In this document: positions 40,186 through 52,961 of the stretch, piece after piece | Numbering within the stretch: the first letter of the stretch is position 1 | How the letters are laid out: every line of letters starts with the position of its first letter | Assembly (NCBI GenBank): GCA_964372215.1 | Contig: CAYJQC010000009.1 | Span: 97,122 to 161,121 of the forward strand | DNA from: DAIMFL01 sp964372215 | Lineage (GTDB): Bacteria; Pseudomonadota; Alphaproteobacteria; Dongiales; Dongiaceae | Direction of reading: 5' to 3' | Length of the DNA stretch: 64,000 bases | Position numbers and translations under genes: made by a program | The notes under the pieces: generated by a model | The model's input: the letters and a program-made list of their open reading frames with translations, nothing else | Told to the model about the DNA's origin: nothing | Databases searched by the model: none

Positions 40186-41247
40186 CTACCGCCCGACCGC
40201 CCGGCGGAAATGGCCGATCATGGCGTCGACCGCCGCCGGCGCGGTGTCGAAGGCGGTGACCAGGCGGATCATCGGGCCGCCCGGCACCAGCCAGCGCTCG
40301 ATCCCGATATCCGCCGCCTCCAGGGCGGCCAGCGCCGGCTCGGGCAGGCGCAGGAAGATCTCGTTGGCCTGGACCGGGTGCAGCAGCTCGACCTCGGGCA
40401 GGGCGGCGATCGCCGCCGCCAGCCGCGCCGCCTGGGCGTTGGCATGGCGGCCGTGCCGGAGCCACAGATCGTCGGCGATCAGCGCGTCGAGCTGGGCGCT
40501 GATGAAGCGCATCTTGGAGAACAGCTGCCCGGCCCGCTTGCGGTGAAACGGAAAGGCGGCGGCCGCCGCCTTGAGGCCGGGAGACTTGGCGTGCGCATCG
40601 AAGAAGATCACCGCCTCCGCCGCCATGGCGCCGTTCTTGGTGCCGCCAAAGCTGAGCACGTCGACCCCGGCCTTCCAGGTGATCTCGGCCGGCGAACAGC
40701 CGAGGCTGGCCATCGCGTTGGCGAAGCGCGCCCCGTCCATGTGCAAGGCGAGCCCGTGCCCGTGGGCGATCTCGGCGATCTCGCGCACCTCGTGCGGCCC
40801 GTAGACGGTGCCGAGCTCGCTCGACTGGGTGATGCTGACCGCCGCCGGCTGCGCCCGGTGGACGAAGCCGATATCGCCATAGCCGAGGAACTCGGCCAGG
40901 GCGGCGCCGTGCAGCTTGCCGTCCTTGCCGTCGAAGGCGATCAGCTTGGCGCCGCCGGTGAACAGCTCCGGCCCGCCGCATTCGTCGACGTTGATATGGG
41001 CTTCGCGATGGCAGAGCACCGCGCCGTAGGCCGGCACCAGCGCGGCCAGCGCCAGCGCGTTCGCCGCGGTGCCGGTCGCCACCGGGTACACCGTCACCGG
41101 GGTCTCGAAGATCTCGGCGAAGCGGGCGGCGACCCGGGCGGTGATCGCGTCGGCGCCATAGGAGGACGCGGTGCCGCTGTTGGCGGCGGCGAGCGCCGCC
41201 ATCACTTCCGGCGCCACGCCGGTCACGTTGTCGCTGGCGAGGTTCAT
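40186..41247 (-). CDS. ltaE: Low-specificity L-threonine aldolase / beta-eliminating lyase
   Basis: PLP-dependent enzyme of 353 residues that splits L-threonine and L-allo-threonine into glycine and acetaldehyde. Motifs: MNLASDNVTGVAPEV at the start, the cofactor-stacking and carboxylate-binding region (HINVDECGGPELFTGGAKL), LHMDGARFANAMASLG (Asp for the PLP nitrogen), and DVLSFGGTKNGAMAAEAV with the Schiff-base lysine. The start is a clean ATG at 41247. A small membrane-protein gene lies upstream on the same strand. Length is typical. Stereospecificity cannot be read from sequence. Confidence 0.92.
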   Translation of the reverse strand: MNLASDNVTGVAPEVMAALAAANSGTASSYGADAITARVAARFAEIFETPVTVYPVATGTAANALALAALVPAYGAVLCHREAHINVDECGGPELFTGGAKLIAFDGKDGKLHGAALAEFLGYGDIGFVHRAQPAAVSITQSSELGTVYGPHEVREIAEIAHGHGLALHMDGARFANAMASLGCSPAEITWKAGVDVLSFGGTKNGAMAAEAVIFFDAHAKSPGLKAAAAAFPFHRKRAGQLFSKMRFISAQLDALIADDLWLRHGRHANAQAARLAAAIAALPEVELLHPVQANEIFLRLPEPALAALEAADIGIERWLVPGGPMIRLVTAFDTAPAAVDAMIGHFRRAVGR

Positions 41248-41288
41248 GAGGATGCTGCTCCGATTGCGCGCGCGGGGCTGGCCGGGGT

Positions 41289-41621
41289 TCAGTCCTGGGG
41301 GACGAGGTCGATGCTGCCGAGCAGGCGCCCGCTGGCGAGGTCGAGCACCAGGATGCGGTTGCAGCGCGGCGCGCTGCCGAGCTGCAGCAGCAGCCGCTCG
41401 CCGGCCGGGATCGTGGCGGTGATCCGGCAGCCGTCGGGGATGGTGACGCTGGCGGCGCCGAACGACGCCGGCGGCATCGCCGGCGCGGGCGCCGGCGGCG
41501 GCGCCGTGGCTTCCACGTCGGCCATGCGATTCATGCGATTGTAGATGGTGACCACGACGACCGCGGTCCCGGCCACGATCAGCACGCCCATGATGATGAC
41601 GAGAGCCTTGAGGGCCTGCAT
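41289..41621 (-). CDS. Small single-pass membrane protein (DUF6476-like)
   Basis: 110 residues with one N-terminal transmembrane helix (ALVIIMGVLIVAGTAVVVVT), a proline/alanine-rich linker and a small beta-rich domain containing a cysteine pair (DGCRIT and PRCNRIL). The terminal part (LLQLGSAPRCNRILVLDL) looks like a short propeller or sandwich blade. I recall similar alphaproteobacterial proteins annotated DUF6476 next to rluD, but did not verify. It is divergent from rluD and upstream of ltaE. The active part would face the periplasm. Confidence 0.75.
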   Translation of the reverse strand: MQALKALVIIMGVLIVAGTAVVVVTIYNRMNRMADVEATAPPPAPAPAMPPASFGAASVTIPDGCRITATIPAGERLLLQLGSAPRCNRILVLDLASGRLLGSIDLVPQD

Positions 41622-41789
41622 GATCCCGGTCCCGATGATTCAGCGCCGGTCCGGCGCCGCCCCGATGATTCCGGGGCGGGCGCGGCGGACCCGAGGAAAC
41701 CTGCCCTGACCGACGACCCGACCCAGGACCCGACCGACAGCCTGGACGGCGCCCCGGATGCCCACCACGGGCAAGGCCGGCGCTTCACC

Positions 41790-42746
41790 GTGGCGGCCGA
41801 TGCCGGGCCGCCGGGCGAGCGTCTCGACCGCGCCGTCGCCGCGGCAATCCCCGAGCTCAGCCGCAGCCGCGCCAAGGCGCTGATCGAAGCCGGCAGCGTG
41901 GCGCTGCAAGGCGGCGCGACCATATCGGAGCCGTCCTATCGGGTCAAACCCGGCCAAAGTTTCGCCATCTTCGTGCCCGAGCCTGCGGCGGCGCTGCCCC
42001 GGCCCCAGGCCATCGCCCTCGACATCGTCTATGAGGACGCCGACATGATCGTCGTCAACAAATCCGCCGGCATGGTGGTGCACCCGGCCGAGGGAAACCA
42101 CGACGGCACCCTGGTGAACGCGCTGCTCGCCCATTGCGGGCCGTCGCTGTCGGGGATCGGCGGGGTCAAGCGGCCGGGCATCGTCCACCGCCTCGACAAG
42201 GACACCAGCGGGCTGATGGTGGTAGCCAAGAACGACGCCGCCCACCAGGCGCTCGCCGCCGCCATCGAGGCGCGCCGGGTCGAGCGGGTCTACCAGGCGC
42301 TGGTCTGGGGCGTGCCGAGCCCGCGCCAGGGCGAGATCGAGGGCAATATCGGGCGCCATCCGGTCGATCGCAAGCGCATGGCGGTGCTGAAGCGCGGCGG
42401 CCGGGCCGCCCTCACCCGCTACCGGGTGCTGCGCGCGGTCGGCCTGGTGGCCAGCCTGGTGGAATGCCGGCTGGCGACCGGGCGGACCCACCAGATCCGC
42501 GTCCACCTGACCTCGATCGGGCACCCGATCGTCGGCGATCCCGTCTATGGCCGGGCCGGCGCCGCCCGGCTCGCCCGGCTGGATCCCGCGGCCCGGACGG
42601 CGCTTGGGCGCTTCAAGCGCCAGGCGCTGCACGCCTGCGAACTGGGCCTGCGCCACCCGGTCAGCGGCGAGCCGCTGCGCTGGGCCGCGGAAATGCCCGA
42701 CGACATGGCAGAATTGGTATCTATCATGGACCAAACAGCCGGCTAG
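41790..42746 (+). CDS. rluD: Ribosomal large-subunit pseudouridine synthase, RluD family
   Basis: 318 residues from the GTG at 41790. An N-terminal S4 RNA-binding domain (RLDRAVAAAIPELSRSRAKA) leads into the synthase domain with GIVHRLDKDTSGLMVVAKN (catalytic Asp), and later RLATGRTHQIRVHL. These identify the RluA/RluD family; RluD itself modifies 23S rRNA helix 69, but RluC-type specificity is possible. The start is doubtful: the frame is open leftward, and a CTG at 41706 has GAGGA eight bases before it, which would add 28 residues and complete the usual FTVAAD beginning. No canonical start exists there. The gene precedes rpoH. Confidence 0.9.
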   Translation: MAADAGPPGERLDRAVAAAIPELSRSRAKALIEAGSVALQGGATISEPSYRVKPGQSFAIFVPEPAAALPRPQAIALDIVYEDADMIVVNKSAGMVVHPAEGNHDGTLVNALLAHCGPSLSGIGGVKRPGIVHRLDKDTSGLMVVAKNDAAHQALAAAIEARRVERVYQALVWGVPSPRQGEIEGNIGRHPVDRKRMAVLKRGGRAALTRYRVLRAVGLVASLVECRLATGRTHQIRVHLTSIGHPIVGDPVYGRAGAARLARLDPAARTALGRFKRQALHACELGLRHPVSGEPLRWAAEMPDDMAELVSIMDQTAG

Positions 42747-42900
42747 ACTGGGGCAAAAACTGGAACTGATCCAGACAGACTATACCGGACCAATTTGGTC
42801 TGTTATACTGCTGGAAAGCTGAGGATGGGACCATTGAGATGGTCGCGTGGGGCCGGCCGCGGAAGCGGCCCGCCGCCGGACCATCGGGGAGTTTACGCAC
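42747..42900 (+). promoter_or_regulatory. rpoH upstream region: dyad, -10 element and a foldable leader
   Basis: An odd palindrome, GACCAATTTGGTC (42788-42800), lies immediately left of a TATACT -10 (42804-42809); the matching -35 is weak, so an activator or alternative sigma factor may be needed. In the leader, GACCAT (42829-42834) can pair with ATGGTC (42839-42844), or GATGGTC (42838-42844) can pair with GACCATC (42879-42885), which directly abuts the GGGGAG ribosome site. Alternative folds near a ribosome site are consistent with heat-controlled rpoH translation, known in other bacteria; here it is a prediction. A CTGGA/TCCAG hairpin at 42760-42774 follows rluD. Confidence 0.45.
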
Positions 42901-43797
42901 GTGGCAGCACTGACCAAGACCCGGACCCTGCCGTCCCTGTCGTCGGACGGCAATCTCTCGCGCTACCTCCAGAACATCCGCAAGTTCCCGATGCTGGAAC
43001 CGGACCAGGAGTACATGCTGGCCAAGCGCTGGCGCGAGCACGAGGACACCGACGCCGCCCACCAGCTGGTGACCAGCCATCTGCGCCTGGTGGCCAAGAT
43101 CGCCATGGGCTATCGCGGCTATGGCCTGCCGGTGAACGAGCTGATCTCCGAGGGCAATGTCGGCATGATGCAGGCGGTCAAGCGCTTCGATCCCGAGCGC
43201 GGCTTCCGTCTCGCCACCTATGCCATGTGGTGGATCCGCGCGGCGATCCAGGAATACATCCTGCATTCCTGGTCGCTGGTGAAGATCGGCACCACCGCCG
43301 CCCAGAAGAAACTGTTCTTCAACCTGCGCAAGCTGAAGGGCCAGCTCCAGGCGATCGACGAGGGCGACCTCTCGCCCGAGCACGTGACCAAGATCGCCAC
43401 CGATCTCGGCGTGCCCGAGGAAGAGGTGGTCAACATGAACCGCCGCCTGGCGGCGCCCGATCATTCGCTGAACGCGCCGCTCCGGGTCGACGGCGAGGGC
43501 GAATGGCAGGACTGGCTGGTCGACGACAGCGTGAGCCAGGAGATCGAGCTCGGCGAGCGCCAGGAACTCGGCAAGCGCAAGAAACTGCTGGCGCGCGCGA
43601 TGCGCCAGCTCAACGAGCGCGAGCGCCACATCCTGCGCGAGCGCCGGCTCAAGGACGAGCCGACCACGCTCGAGGACCTGAGCCGGGTCTACGGCATCAG
43701 CCGCGAACGGGTCCGCCAGATCGAGGTGCGCGCCTTCGAGAAGCTGCAGAAGGCGATCCGCAACGCCGCGATCGAGGAGCGCCTCGGCACCGTGTAG
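42901..43797 (+). CDS. rpoH: RNA polymerase sigma-32 factor RpoH
   Basis: Heat-shock sigma factor of 298 residues. Region 2 contains LVTSHLRLVAKIAMGYRGYGLPVNEL and FDPERGFRLATYAMWWIRAAIQEY, the RpoH box appears as AQKKLFFNLRKLKG, and region 4 as TTLEDLSRVYGISRERVRQIE. The GTG at 42901 was chosen because GGGGAG lies nine bases before it and it gives the standard length; the frame is open for 18 codons upstream through what looks like leader RNA. It directs transcription of chaperone and protease genes, including ftsH in many bacteria. No second sigma factor is nearby. Confidence 0.96.
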   Translation: MAALTKTRTLPSLSSDGNLSRYLQNIRKFPMLEPDQEYMLAKRWREHEDTDAAHQLVTSHLRLVAKIAMGYRGYGLPVNELISEGNVGMMQAVKRFDPERGFRLATYAMWWIRAAIQEYILHSWSLVKIGTTAAQKKLFFNLRKLKGQLQAIDEGDLSPEHVTKIATDLGVPEEEVVNMNRRLAAPDHSLNAPLRVDGEGEWQDWLVDDSVSQEIELGERQELGKRKKLLARAMRQLNERERHILRERRLKDEPTTLEDLSRVYGISRERVRQIEVRAFEKLQKAIRNAAIEERLGTV

Positions 43798-43804
43798 GCC
43801 GCGC

Positions 43805-44290
43805 TCACTCCGCCGGCGGGGCGGCCACCGGGTCGCCCCACTCCGCCACCAGTTGGCGCATCTCGCGGTCGATCCGGGCGAGATGCTGCTGGGCGCTCAG
43901 CTTGGCCAGGCTCTCGGTCAAGGTCGGCATGACGTAGAACACGCCGTAGCCGACCGCGGCGGCACCATAGGCGACCAGCCAGCCATAGACTTCGTGCAGC
44001 ACCGCCAGCGCGGTGGCGACGTCGTGCTGGTTGTTCCACAGCGTCATCAGGAAGATCAGCGAGCCGGCGGCGTTCATCGCGCCGACCGTGGACGCCAGGT
44101 ACTTGCGCGGGCTGGCGTCGACCACCCAGGCCACCAGCGTCGGCACCATGGCGGCGGCCAGCACGATGAAGCTCGGCAGCAGCACGATCGCGACCGGCAC
44201 CAGCAATGCCAGGAACACATAGAGCCGCGAGCTGCCGCCCTTGGCGGCCGGCTTTCCGGCGCCGGCGCTGCGTACCTGCGGCTTCGCCAT
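43805..44290 (-). CDS. Small multi-pass membrane protein, downstream partner of the pseudokinase gene
   Basis: 161 residues, family not recognised. A polar lysine/alanine-rich N-terminus is followed by about four hydrophobic segments (LYVFLALLVPVAIVLLPSFI, LAAAMVPTLVAWVV, MNAAGSLIFLMTLW, GWLVAYGAAAVGYGVFYV) and a cytoplasmic-looking charged tail (QQHLARIDREMRQLVAEWG). It begins nine bases after the pseudokinase gene, so the two are probably one operon and may form a membrane complex. It is convergent with rpoH. I cannot propose a reaction. Confidence 0.75.
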   Translation of the reverse strand: MAKPQVRSAGAGKPAAKGGSSRLYVFLALLVPVAIVLLPSFIVLAAAMVPTLVAWVVDASPRKYLASTVGAMNAAGSLIFLMTLWNNQHDVATALAVLHEVYGWLVAYGAAAVGYGVFYVMPTLTESLAKLSAQQHLARIDREMRQLVAEWGDPVAAPPAE

Positions 44291-44299
44291 GACCGCCTC

Positions 44300-46348
44300 C
44301 TAGCCCCACATCATCAGCAGGATCACCGCGCCGACCGCGACGGCGATCGAACTCGACGCGACGGTCGCGGTCTGCTGCGCCATTTCCTGCACGCGCCGGC
44401 CGGTGGTCAGCCCGCCGCTGCGGATCCAGTGCGCCTCGTGGTTCAGCGCGGCGAAGCGCTTGCGCGCCGCGGCGAAGCCGGAGGCGTCGCGCCTGCGCAG
44501 CTCGTCGCGCTCGACCAGGCGCACGATGCCGGCGAAGTCGCCGCGATAGCACATCTCGCCGGCCTCGGCGGCCAGCGCCTCCTTGAACGGCCGGTGGTGG
44601 AAGCTGTCGACCAGCGGCTTGAGCTGGCCGGCCAGCCAGGCGCCGAGTCCGTGCAGGTCGTAGGCGCCGGTCTGCGCCTGCACCATGGCAAGCAGGCGCA
44701 GCAGCCCGATGCAGCGCTCCGACGCCGCCTCGGCATTGCCGAAGCGCATCAGGTCGCTGTCGCCGGCGGTGCCGAGCCGCGCGCCGATGAACGCGGCGAC
44801 ATGGCGGTCGATCAGCTCGGCGCTCGCGTCGCCGCGCCGCGCCACGCTGTCGAGTCCCTGCAGCAGATCCTGGATGCGGGTCACGTAGGCGTCTTCGAGC
44901 AAAGGACTGCGGCACGGCAGCCCCGGATTCGCCTCGTAGAGGCAGCGCTCCAGGCCGAAACCCGGACTGCTTCGGCCCAGCAGGAAGCTCATCATCTCGA
45001 CCAGCTTGCGCATCGGCGCGTATTCGGGCCGCGGCGCTCCCTGGGCGTCGATCCAGTTTGCCGGCAGCTTCTGGACGATGATCTGGGCGAACTGCTGCAG
45101 CAGCGGCCCGCGCTCGAGGCTCTCGGCCAGCAGCCCGCCCAGCCCGTCGATCTGCGCGGCGATGTCGCGATAGCGCAGCGGCGCCGCCGGATCGAGCGCG
45201 ATCAGCAGCCGAGCGAACTGGTTGTCCGGGCCGTTGCGCCCGGCTTCGCCGGCGCTGACGAGCGCCGCGTCGACCTGGCTCGCGCACACCTCGTCGCCGA
45301 GGCTGCGCCGCAGCCAGACGCTGATGCCCGCCTCGGCCGCGAACGGCACCGCCTCGCTCCAGCGCGCGGCCAGACCGTGCGCGAGCGCCGGGCGCGACCA
45401 GAAATCGGCGCCCGCGAACGCCATCGGCCGCGCCGCCTGGAGCGGCAGGCTGGGCGGCTTGGGGCTGAGCCGCCGTCCGTCGAACCAGAGCTCGAGATCG
45501 TCGATGGTCCAGCGGTCCTGCGGATTGTCGGCGAGCAGCCCGCGCAGCACCTCGGCCATCGGCGTCGACAGCCGCAGGCTGCCGGCGAGGGCCACGAACG
45601 AGCCGAGGTTGAGCTTGGCGGCGATGATGCCGTGATCGTCGAGCTTGGCCAGCGGGGCGCTGCCGGCAGCCAGCACCGCCAGGGTGGCGCCCAGCGCGTA
45701 CATGTCGTCGCCGACGCGGCCCGGGCCGCGCCCGGCCGGATGCGCCATGCCGTTGGCGATGGTTTCGTAGAGTGCCGGCTGTTCGGCGCCGGGCAATCCA
45801 ATCCAGCTTTCGCCGAGCACCGCCTCGCCGGCGCTGCCGTCGCGCCAGAATAGGTTGTCCGCTCGGATCCCGCGATGCAGGACGCCGACGGTTTGCAGGT
45901 CGCGCAGGGCGATCGAGAGCGGCCGCAGCACGCGCCGGACCAGCGCATCCTCGCTGAGCGGCTCGATGCGCCCCGTCTCGCGGGGCATCACCCGGCCGCC
46001 GCCGGGCCGTTCGCTGATCACCACCGGCTGGCGCACCGTCCCGCCCGCCGCCGTCGGCCAGTCGACCACGCCCCAGTCGACCACCCGCAGCACCTGCTGG
46101 CGCTCGATCCGCCGGACATTGGCCAGGACCTCGTCGCGCAGGCCGAGATGGCGCGGGCAGAGCCAGGCCAGCAGGGCGCGCGCACCGCCGCGGATATCGG
46201 CGGCGGCATGGGCCGGTGCCCGCGGCGAGGCGAACTCGGGCAGGGCGGCGCCAGGGCTGATGTCGTAGCGGTCGGCGAGGCGGACGCCTCCCGGGGTCAT
46301 CCCGGGGGCGCCGCGCGGCGCGTCGGCCGCGGCAGCTTCGGTGTCCAT
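44300..46348 (-). CDS. Predicted serine/threonine pseudokinase with C-terminal membrane anchor
   Basis: 682 residues from the ATG at 46348. Residues about 60-300 resemble a protein-kinase C-lobe: VLHRGIRADNLFW where HRDxKxxN is expected (D160 position is Gly, K is Arg, N165 kept), then VLGES in place of DFG, and RVGDDMYALGATLAVL as the F-helix signature. No glycine-rich loop or ion-pair lysine is clear. Catalysis is therefore doubtful. About 380 further residues are helical and unrecognised, and the C-terminus is a transmembrane helix (SSSIAVAVGAVILLMMWG). GGAG precedes the ATG. The upstream 140 bases are AT-rich. It likely acts as a membrane-tethered scaffold. Confidence 0.7.
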   Translation of the reverse strand: MDTEAAAADAPRGAPGMTPGGVRLADRYDISPGAALPEFASPRAPAHAAADIRGGARALLAWLCPRHLGLRDEVLANVRRIERQQVLRVVDWGVVDWPTAAGGTVRQPVVISERPGGGRVMPRETGRIEPLSEDALVRRVLRPLSIALRDLQTVGVLHRGIRADNLFWRDGSAGEAVLGESWIGLPGAEQPALYETIANGMAHPAGRGPGRVGDDMYALGATLAVLAAGSAPLAKLDDHGIIAAKLNLGSFVALAGSLRLSTPMAEVLRGLLADNPQDRWTIDDLELWFDGRRLSPKPPSLPLQAARPMAFAGADFWSRPALAHGLAARWSEAVPFAAEAGISVWLRRSLGDEVCASQVDAALVSAGEAGRNGPDNQFARLLIALDPAAPLRYRDIAAQIDGLGGLLAESLERGPLLQQFAQIIVQKLPANWIDAQGAPRPEYAPMRKLVEMMSFLLGRSSPGFGLERCLYEANPGLPCRSPLLEDAYVTRIQDLLQGLDSVARRGDASAELIDRHVAAFIGARLGTAGDSDLMRFGNAEAASERCIGLLRLLAMVQAQTGAYDLHGLGAWLAGQLKPLVDSFHHRPFKEALAAEAGEMCYRGDFAGIVRLVERDELRRRDASGFAAARKRFAALNHEAHWIRSGGLTTGRRVQEMAQQTATVASSSIAVAVGAVILLMMWG

Positions 46349-46488
46349 GCGTTGCGGCTCCGGCCCCACACCACGCGGGGCCGGCTACAGGCTAGCCGCA
46401 AGACACCAAAGGGTTGGTTAACGTCCGAGTCGGATCGTTCAGATATAACCTATTGAATTTACGCGAATATCCATCGAAAGACGCGAGC

Positions 46489-47772
<1,284 letters not shown>

Positions 47773-47781
47773 TCCCGATTC

Positions 47782-48927
47782 CTATGCCTGTTCGACGGCC
47801 ACGACCTTGCGGCCGATCAGCACATGGCTGCAGCGCTGGCGCGCCGCCTCGGCCTGCGCGTCAGTACTCTCGTCGAAGCCCGCGACCGTCACCCAGCCCT
47901 CGGCGCGCAGCGCCGCACCCTGGGCCGCCGCGGTGCCCGCCGGCACGAACACCCGGCGCTCCGCCGCGGGCGCCGGCAAGGCGCGCAGCAGTGTATCCAT
48001 GTAGAGCGTGAAGCCGGTCGAGGATTCGCCGGAGGTCGCGATATAGCGCCCGCCGCGGCCGAGCTCGCCGCGCACCCGGCGCGCGAACAGGGTGAAGCTG
48101 ACGCCGCTGTGATACTCGAAGCCGCGATGCTCGACCGGATCGACGGTGACCGCCAAATCGGGGGCGCGCGCCAGCACCAGCTCGACCGCCTCGGCCAGGC
48201 GGTCGCGCTCGAGCGCCGCGCCGGCCGGCAGCGCCAGCCCGGCCAGTCGGCCGAGCGCGCGCCGGGCCGGGCCGCTCGCCGCCAGCAGCCCGGCGAACAG
48301 CGCGCCATGCTTGCCGGCCAGCCCGGCGACCGCCGCCGCGTCCTTGCGGTCGAGCGCCTTCACCAGGGCGGCCTTGGCCTCGCCGGCAAAGCCGAGCGCG
48401 TCGGCGACCGCGGGGGTGAGGGTCGGCAGGTTGAGATCGAGCGACACGCCGGCGACGCCGACATCGCTCAGCGCCTCGGCGGCGAGCAGCGCCACCTCGG
48501 CATCGGCCGCCGCCGAGGCGGCGCCGATCAGCTCGACCCCGGCCTGGCCGAACTGGCGCTCGGGCCGGAGCTGGCTGCCGGACACGCGCAACACCTGGCC
48601 GGCATAGCTGAGGCGCAACGGCCGCGGCAGGTTGCGCAGCCGCGAGGCGGCGATCCGCGCCACCTGCAGGGTCATGTCGGCGCGCACCCCCATCATGCGC
48701 TGCGACACCGGGTCCATCAGGCGGAAGGTGTCGGCGGCGAGCGCCGCGCCGGGGCCGCCCAGGAGGCCGTCCTCGAACTCGATCAGCGGCGGCTTCACCC
48801 GCTCGTAGCCATGGGCCGCGAAGCAGGCCATGACGCGCTCCGCCACCGCCGCCTCGAAGGCGGCGTCGGGCGGCAGGATGTCGCGCAGGCCGGCAGGCAG
48901 CAGCGCCTTCTCCGCGGCTCGGCTCAT
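47782..48927 (-). CDS. hisZ: ATP phosphoribosyltransferase regulatory subunit
   Basis: 381 residues, a class II aminoacyl-tRNA synthetase-like subunit that pairs with short HisG and carries histidine feedback inhibition. It shows LLPAGLRDILPPDAAFEAAV, YERVKPPLIEFEDGLL, RLMDPVSQRMMGVRADMTLQVARI and YHSGVSFTLFARRVRGELGRGGRY, all typical of HisZ. A full C-terminal anticodon-binding domain of HisRS is absent. A short-form hisG should exist elsewhere. The gene starts at the ATG at 48927 and is followed by purA. The order serC-serA-hisZ-purA is common in this group, with the restriction gene inserted here. Confidence 0.94.
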   Translation of the reverse strand: MSRAAEKALLPAGLRDILPPDAAFEAAVAERVMACFAAHGYERVKPPLIEFEDGLLGGPGAALAADTFRLMDPVSQRMMGVRADMTLQVARIAASRLRNLPRPLRLSYAGQVLRVSGSQLRPERQFGQAGVELIGAASAAADAEVALLAAEALSDVGVAGVSLDLNLPTLTPAVADALGFAGEAKAALVKALDRKDAAAVAGLAGKHGALFAGLLAASGPARRALGRLAGLALPAGAALERDRLAEAVELVLARAPDLAVTVDPVEHRGFEYHSGVSFTLFARRVRGELGRGGRYIATSGESSTGFTLYMDTLLRALPAPAAERRVFVPAGTAAAQGAALRAEGWVTVAGFDESTDAQAEAARQRCSHVLIGRKVVAVEQA

Positions 48928-49014
48928 GGGTGGGCGGGCTCCCCCGAAGGCTGGATTGGGCGAACGCCGGCAAGCGAAACGGGCCGGCCGGCCGGGCCCC
49001 GCAGGACCGCGCGG

Positions 49015-49043
49015 TTACTACCCCGTTTGGCCCGGCGCGGCAA
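49015..49043 (-). promoter_or_regulatory. Candidate promoter for hisZ-purA
   Basis: On the minus strand TTGCCG (49043-49038), exactly 17 bases, then TAGTAA (49020-49015) form a reasonable sigma-70-type promoter. Transcription would start near 49008, leaving about an 80-base leader before hisZ. It lies just outside the repeat flanking the restriction gene, so expression of hisZ-purA need not depend on serA. Confidence 0.45.
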
Positions 49044-49078
49044 GGATCGGAGGGCAAGCGCCCGGCGACCGCCACGCG

Positions 49079-49265
49079 GCGTAGCGGCCGGAGCCGCCCT
49101 CGCCCTTCGACAGGCTCAGGACGAGGGTCCGGGGTTTCGAGTCCTCACCCTCCGGACGAGGGGTTCATCTTTCGAATCCTCACGACGAGGGTCCGGGGTT
49201 TCGAGTCCTCACCCTCAGGACGAGGGGTTCATCTTTCGAATCCTCACCCTGAGCCTGTCGAAGGG
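49079..49265. repeat. Left copy of flanking repeat (with inverted CCCTTCGACAGG arms and tandem 64-bp units)
   Basis: Bases 49079-49152 are identical to 52785-52858 (74 bp), and the similarity continues past single mismatches. Inside it CCCTTCGACAGGCTCAGG (49103-49120) and its exact complement (49248-49265) bracket two tandem units of about 64 bp (from 49121 and from 49185). The arm sequence resembles a dispersed intergenic repeat common in alphaproteobacterial genomes. The copy begins GCGTAG, the same bases that end the restriction gene on the right. Confidence 0.85.
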
Positions 49266-49296
49266 TGAGCGTGCGCCAGGACACCACGACTCCCGG

Positions 49297-49326
49297 TTGC
49301 CTCGGCCGCCGGGCGGCGTCGATAAT
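49297..49326 (+). promoter_or_regulatory. Candidate promoter for the restriction-modification gene
   Basis: TTGCCT (49297-49302), an 18-base spacer and GATAAT (49321-49326) lie between the left repeat and the TTG start at 49353. Transcription would begin near 49333, leaving a leader of about 20 bases that contains GGGAGG. The whole transcription unit then lies between the two repeats. Confidence 0.5.
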
Positions 49327-49352
49327 GCGGGATACAGGGAGGCAGGCAGGGC

Positions 49353-52784
<3,432 letters not shown>

Positions 52785-52790
<6 letters not shown>

Positions 52791-52935
52791 CGGCCGGAGC
52801 CGCCCTCGCCCTTCGACAGGCTCAGGACGAGGGTCCGGGGTTTCGAGTCCTCACCCTCGGGACGAGGGGTTCATCTTTCGAGTCCTCAGGACGCGTGTCC
52901 GCATTCCGAATCCTCACCCTGAGCCTGTCGAAGGG
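52785..52935. repeat. Right copy of flanking repeat
   Basis: The 74-bp identity to the left copy starts inside the last codon of the restriction gene (GCG TAG). The inverted arms are at 52809-52826 and 52918-52935. This block is 36 bp shorter between the arms than the left one, with one intact unit and one degenerate unit. It lies 26 bases from the serA stop, so it could also act as a bidirectional transcript end. Confidence 0.85.
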
Positions 52936-52961
52936 TGAGCCTGCGCCGCCTCGGCCGCCGC

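Noticed and set aside
44300..46348. Active Hanks-type kinase
   Set aside because: The catalytic Asp and the DFG metal-binding Asp are not at their expected positions, and no glycine-rich loop is visible.
49103..49265. CRISPR-like array in the repeat beside the restriction gene
   Set aside because: The units are adjacent with no unique spacers, copies are few and degenerate, inverted arms bracket them, and no cas gene is near.
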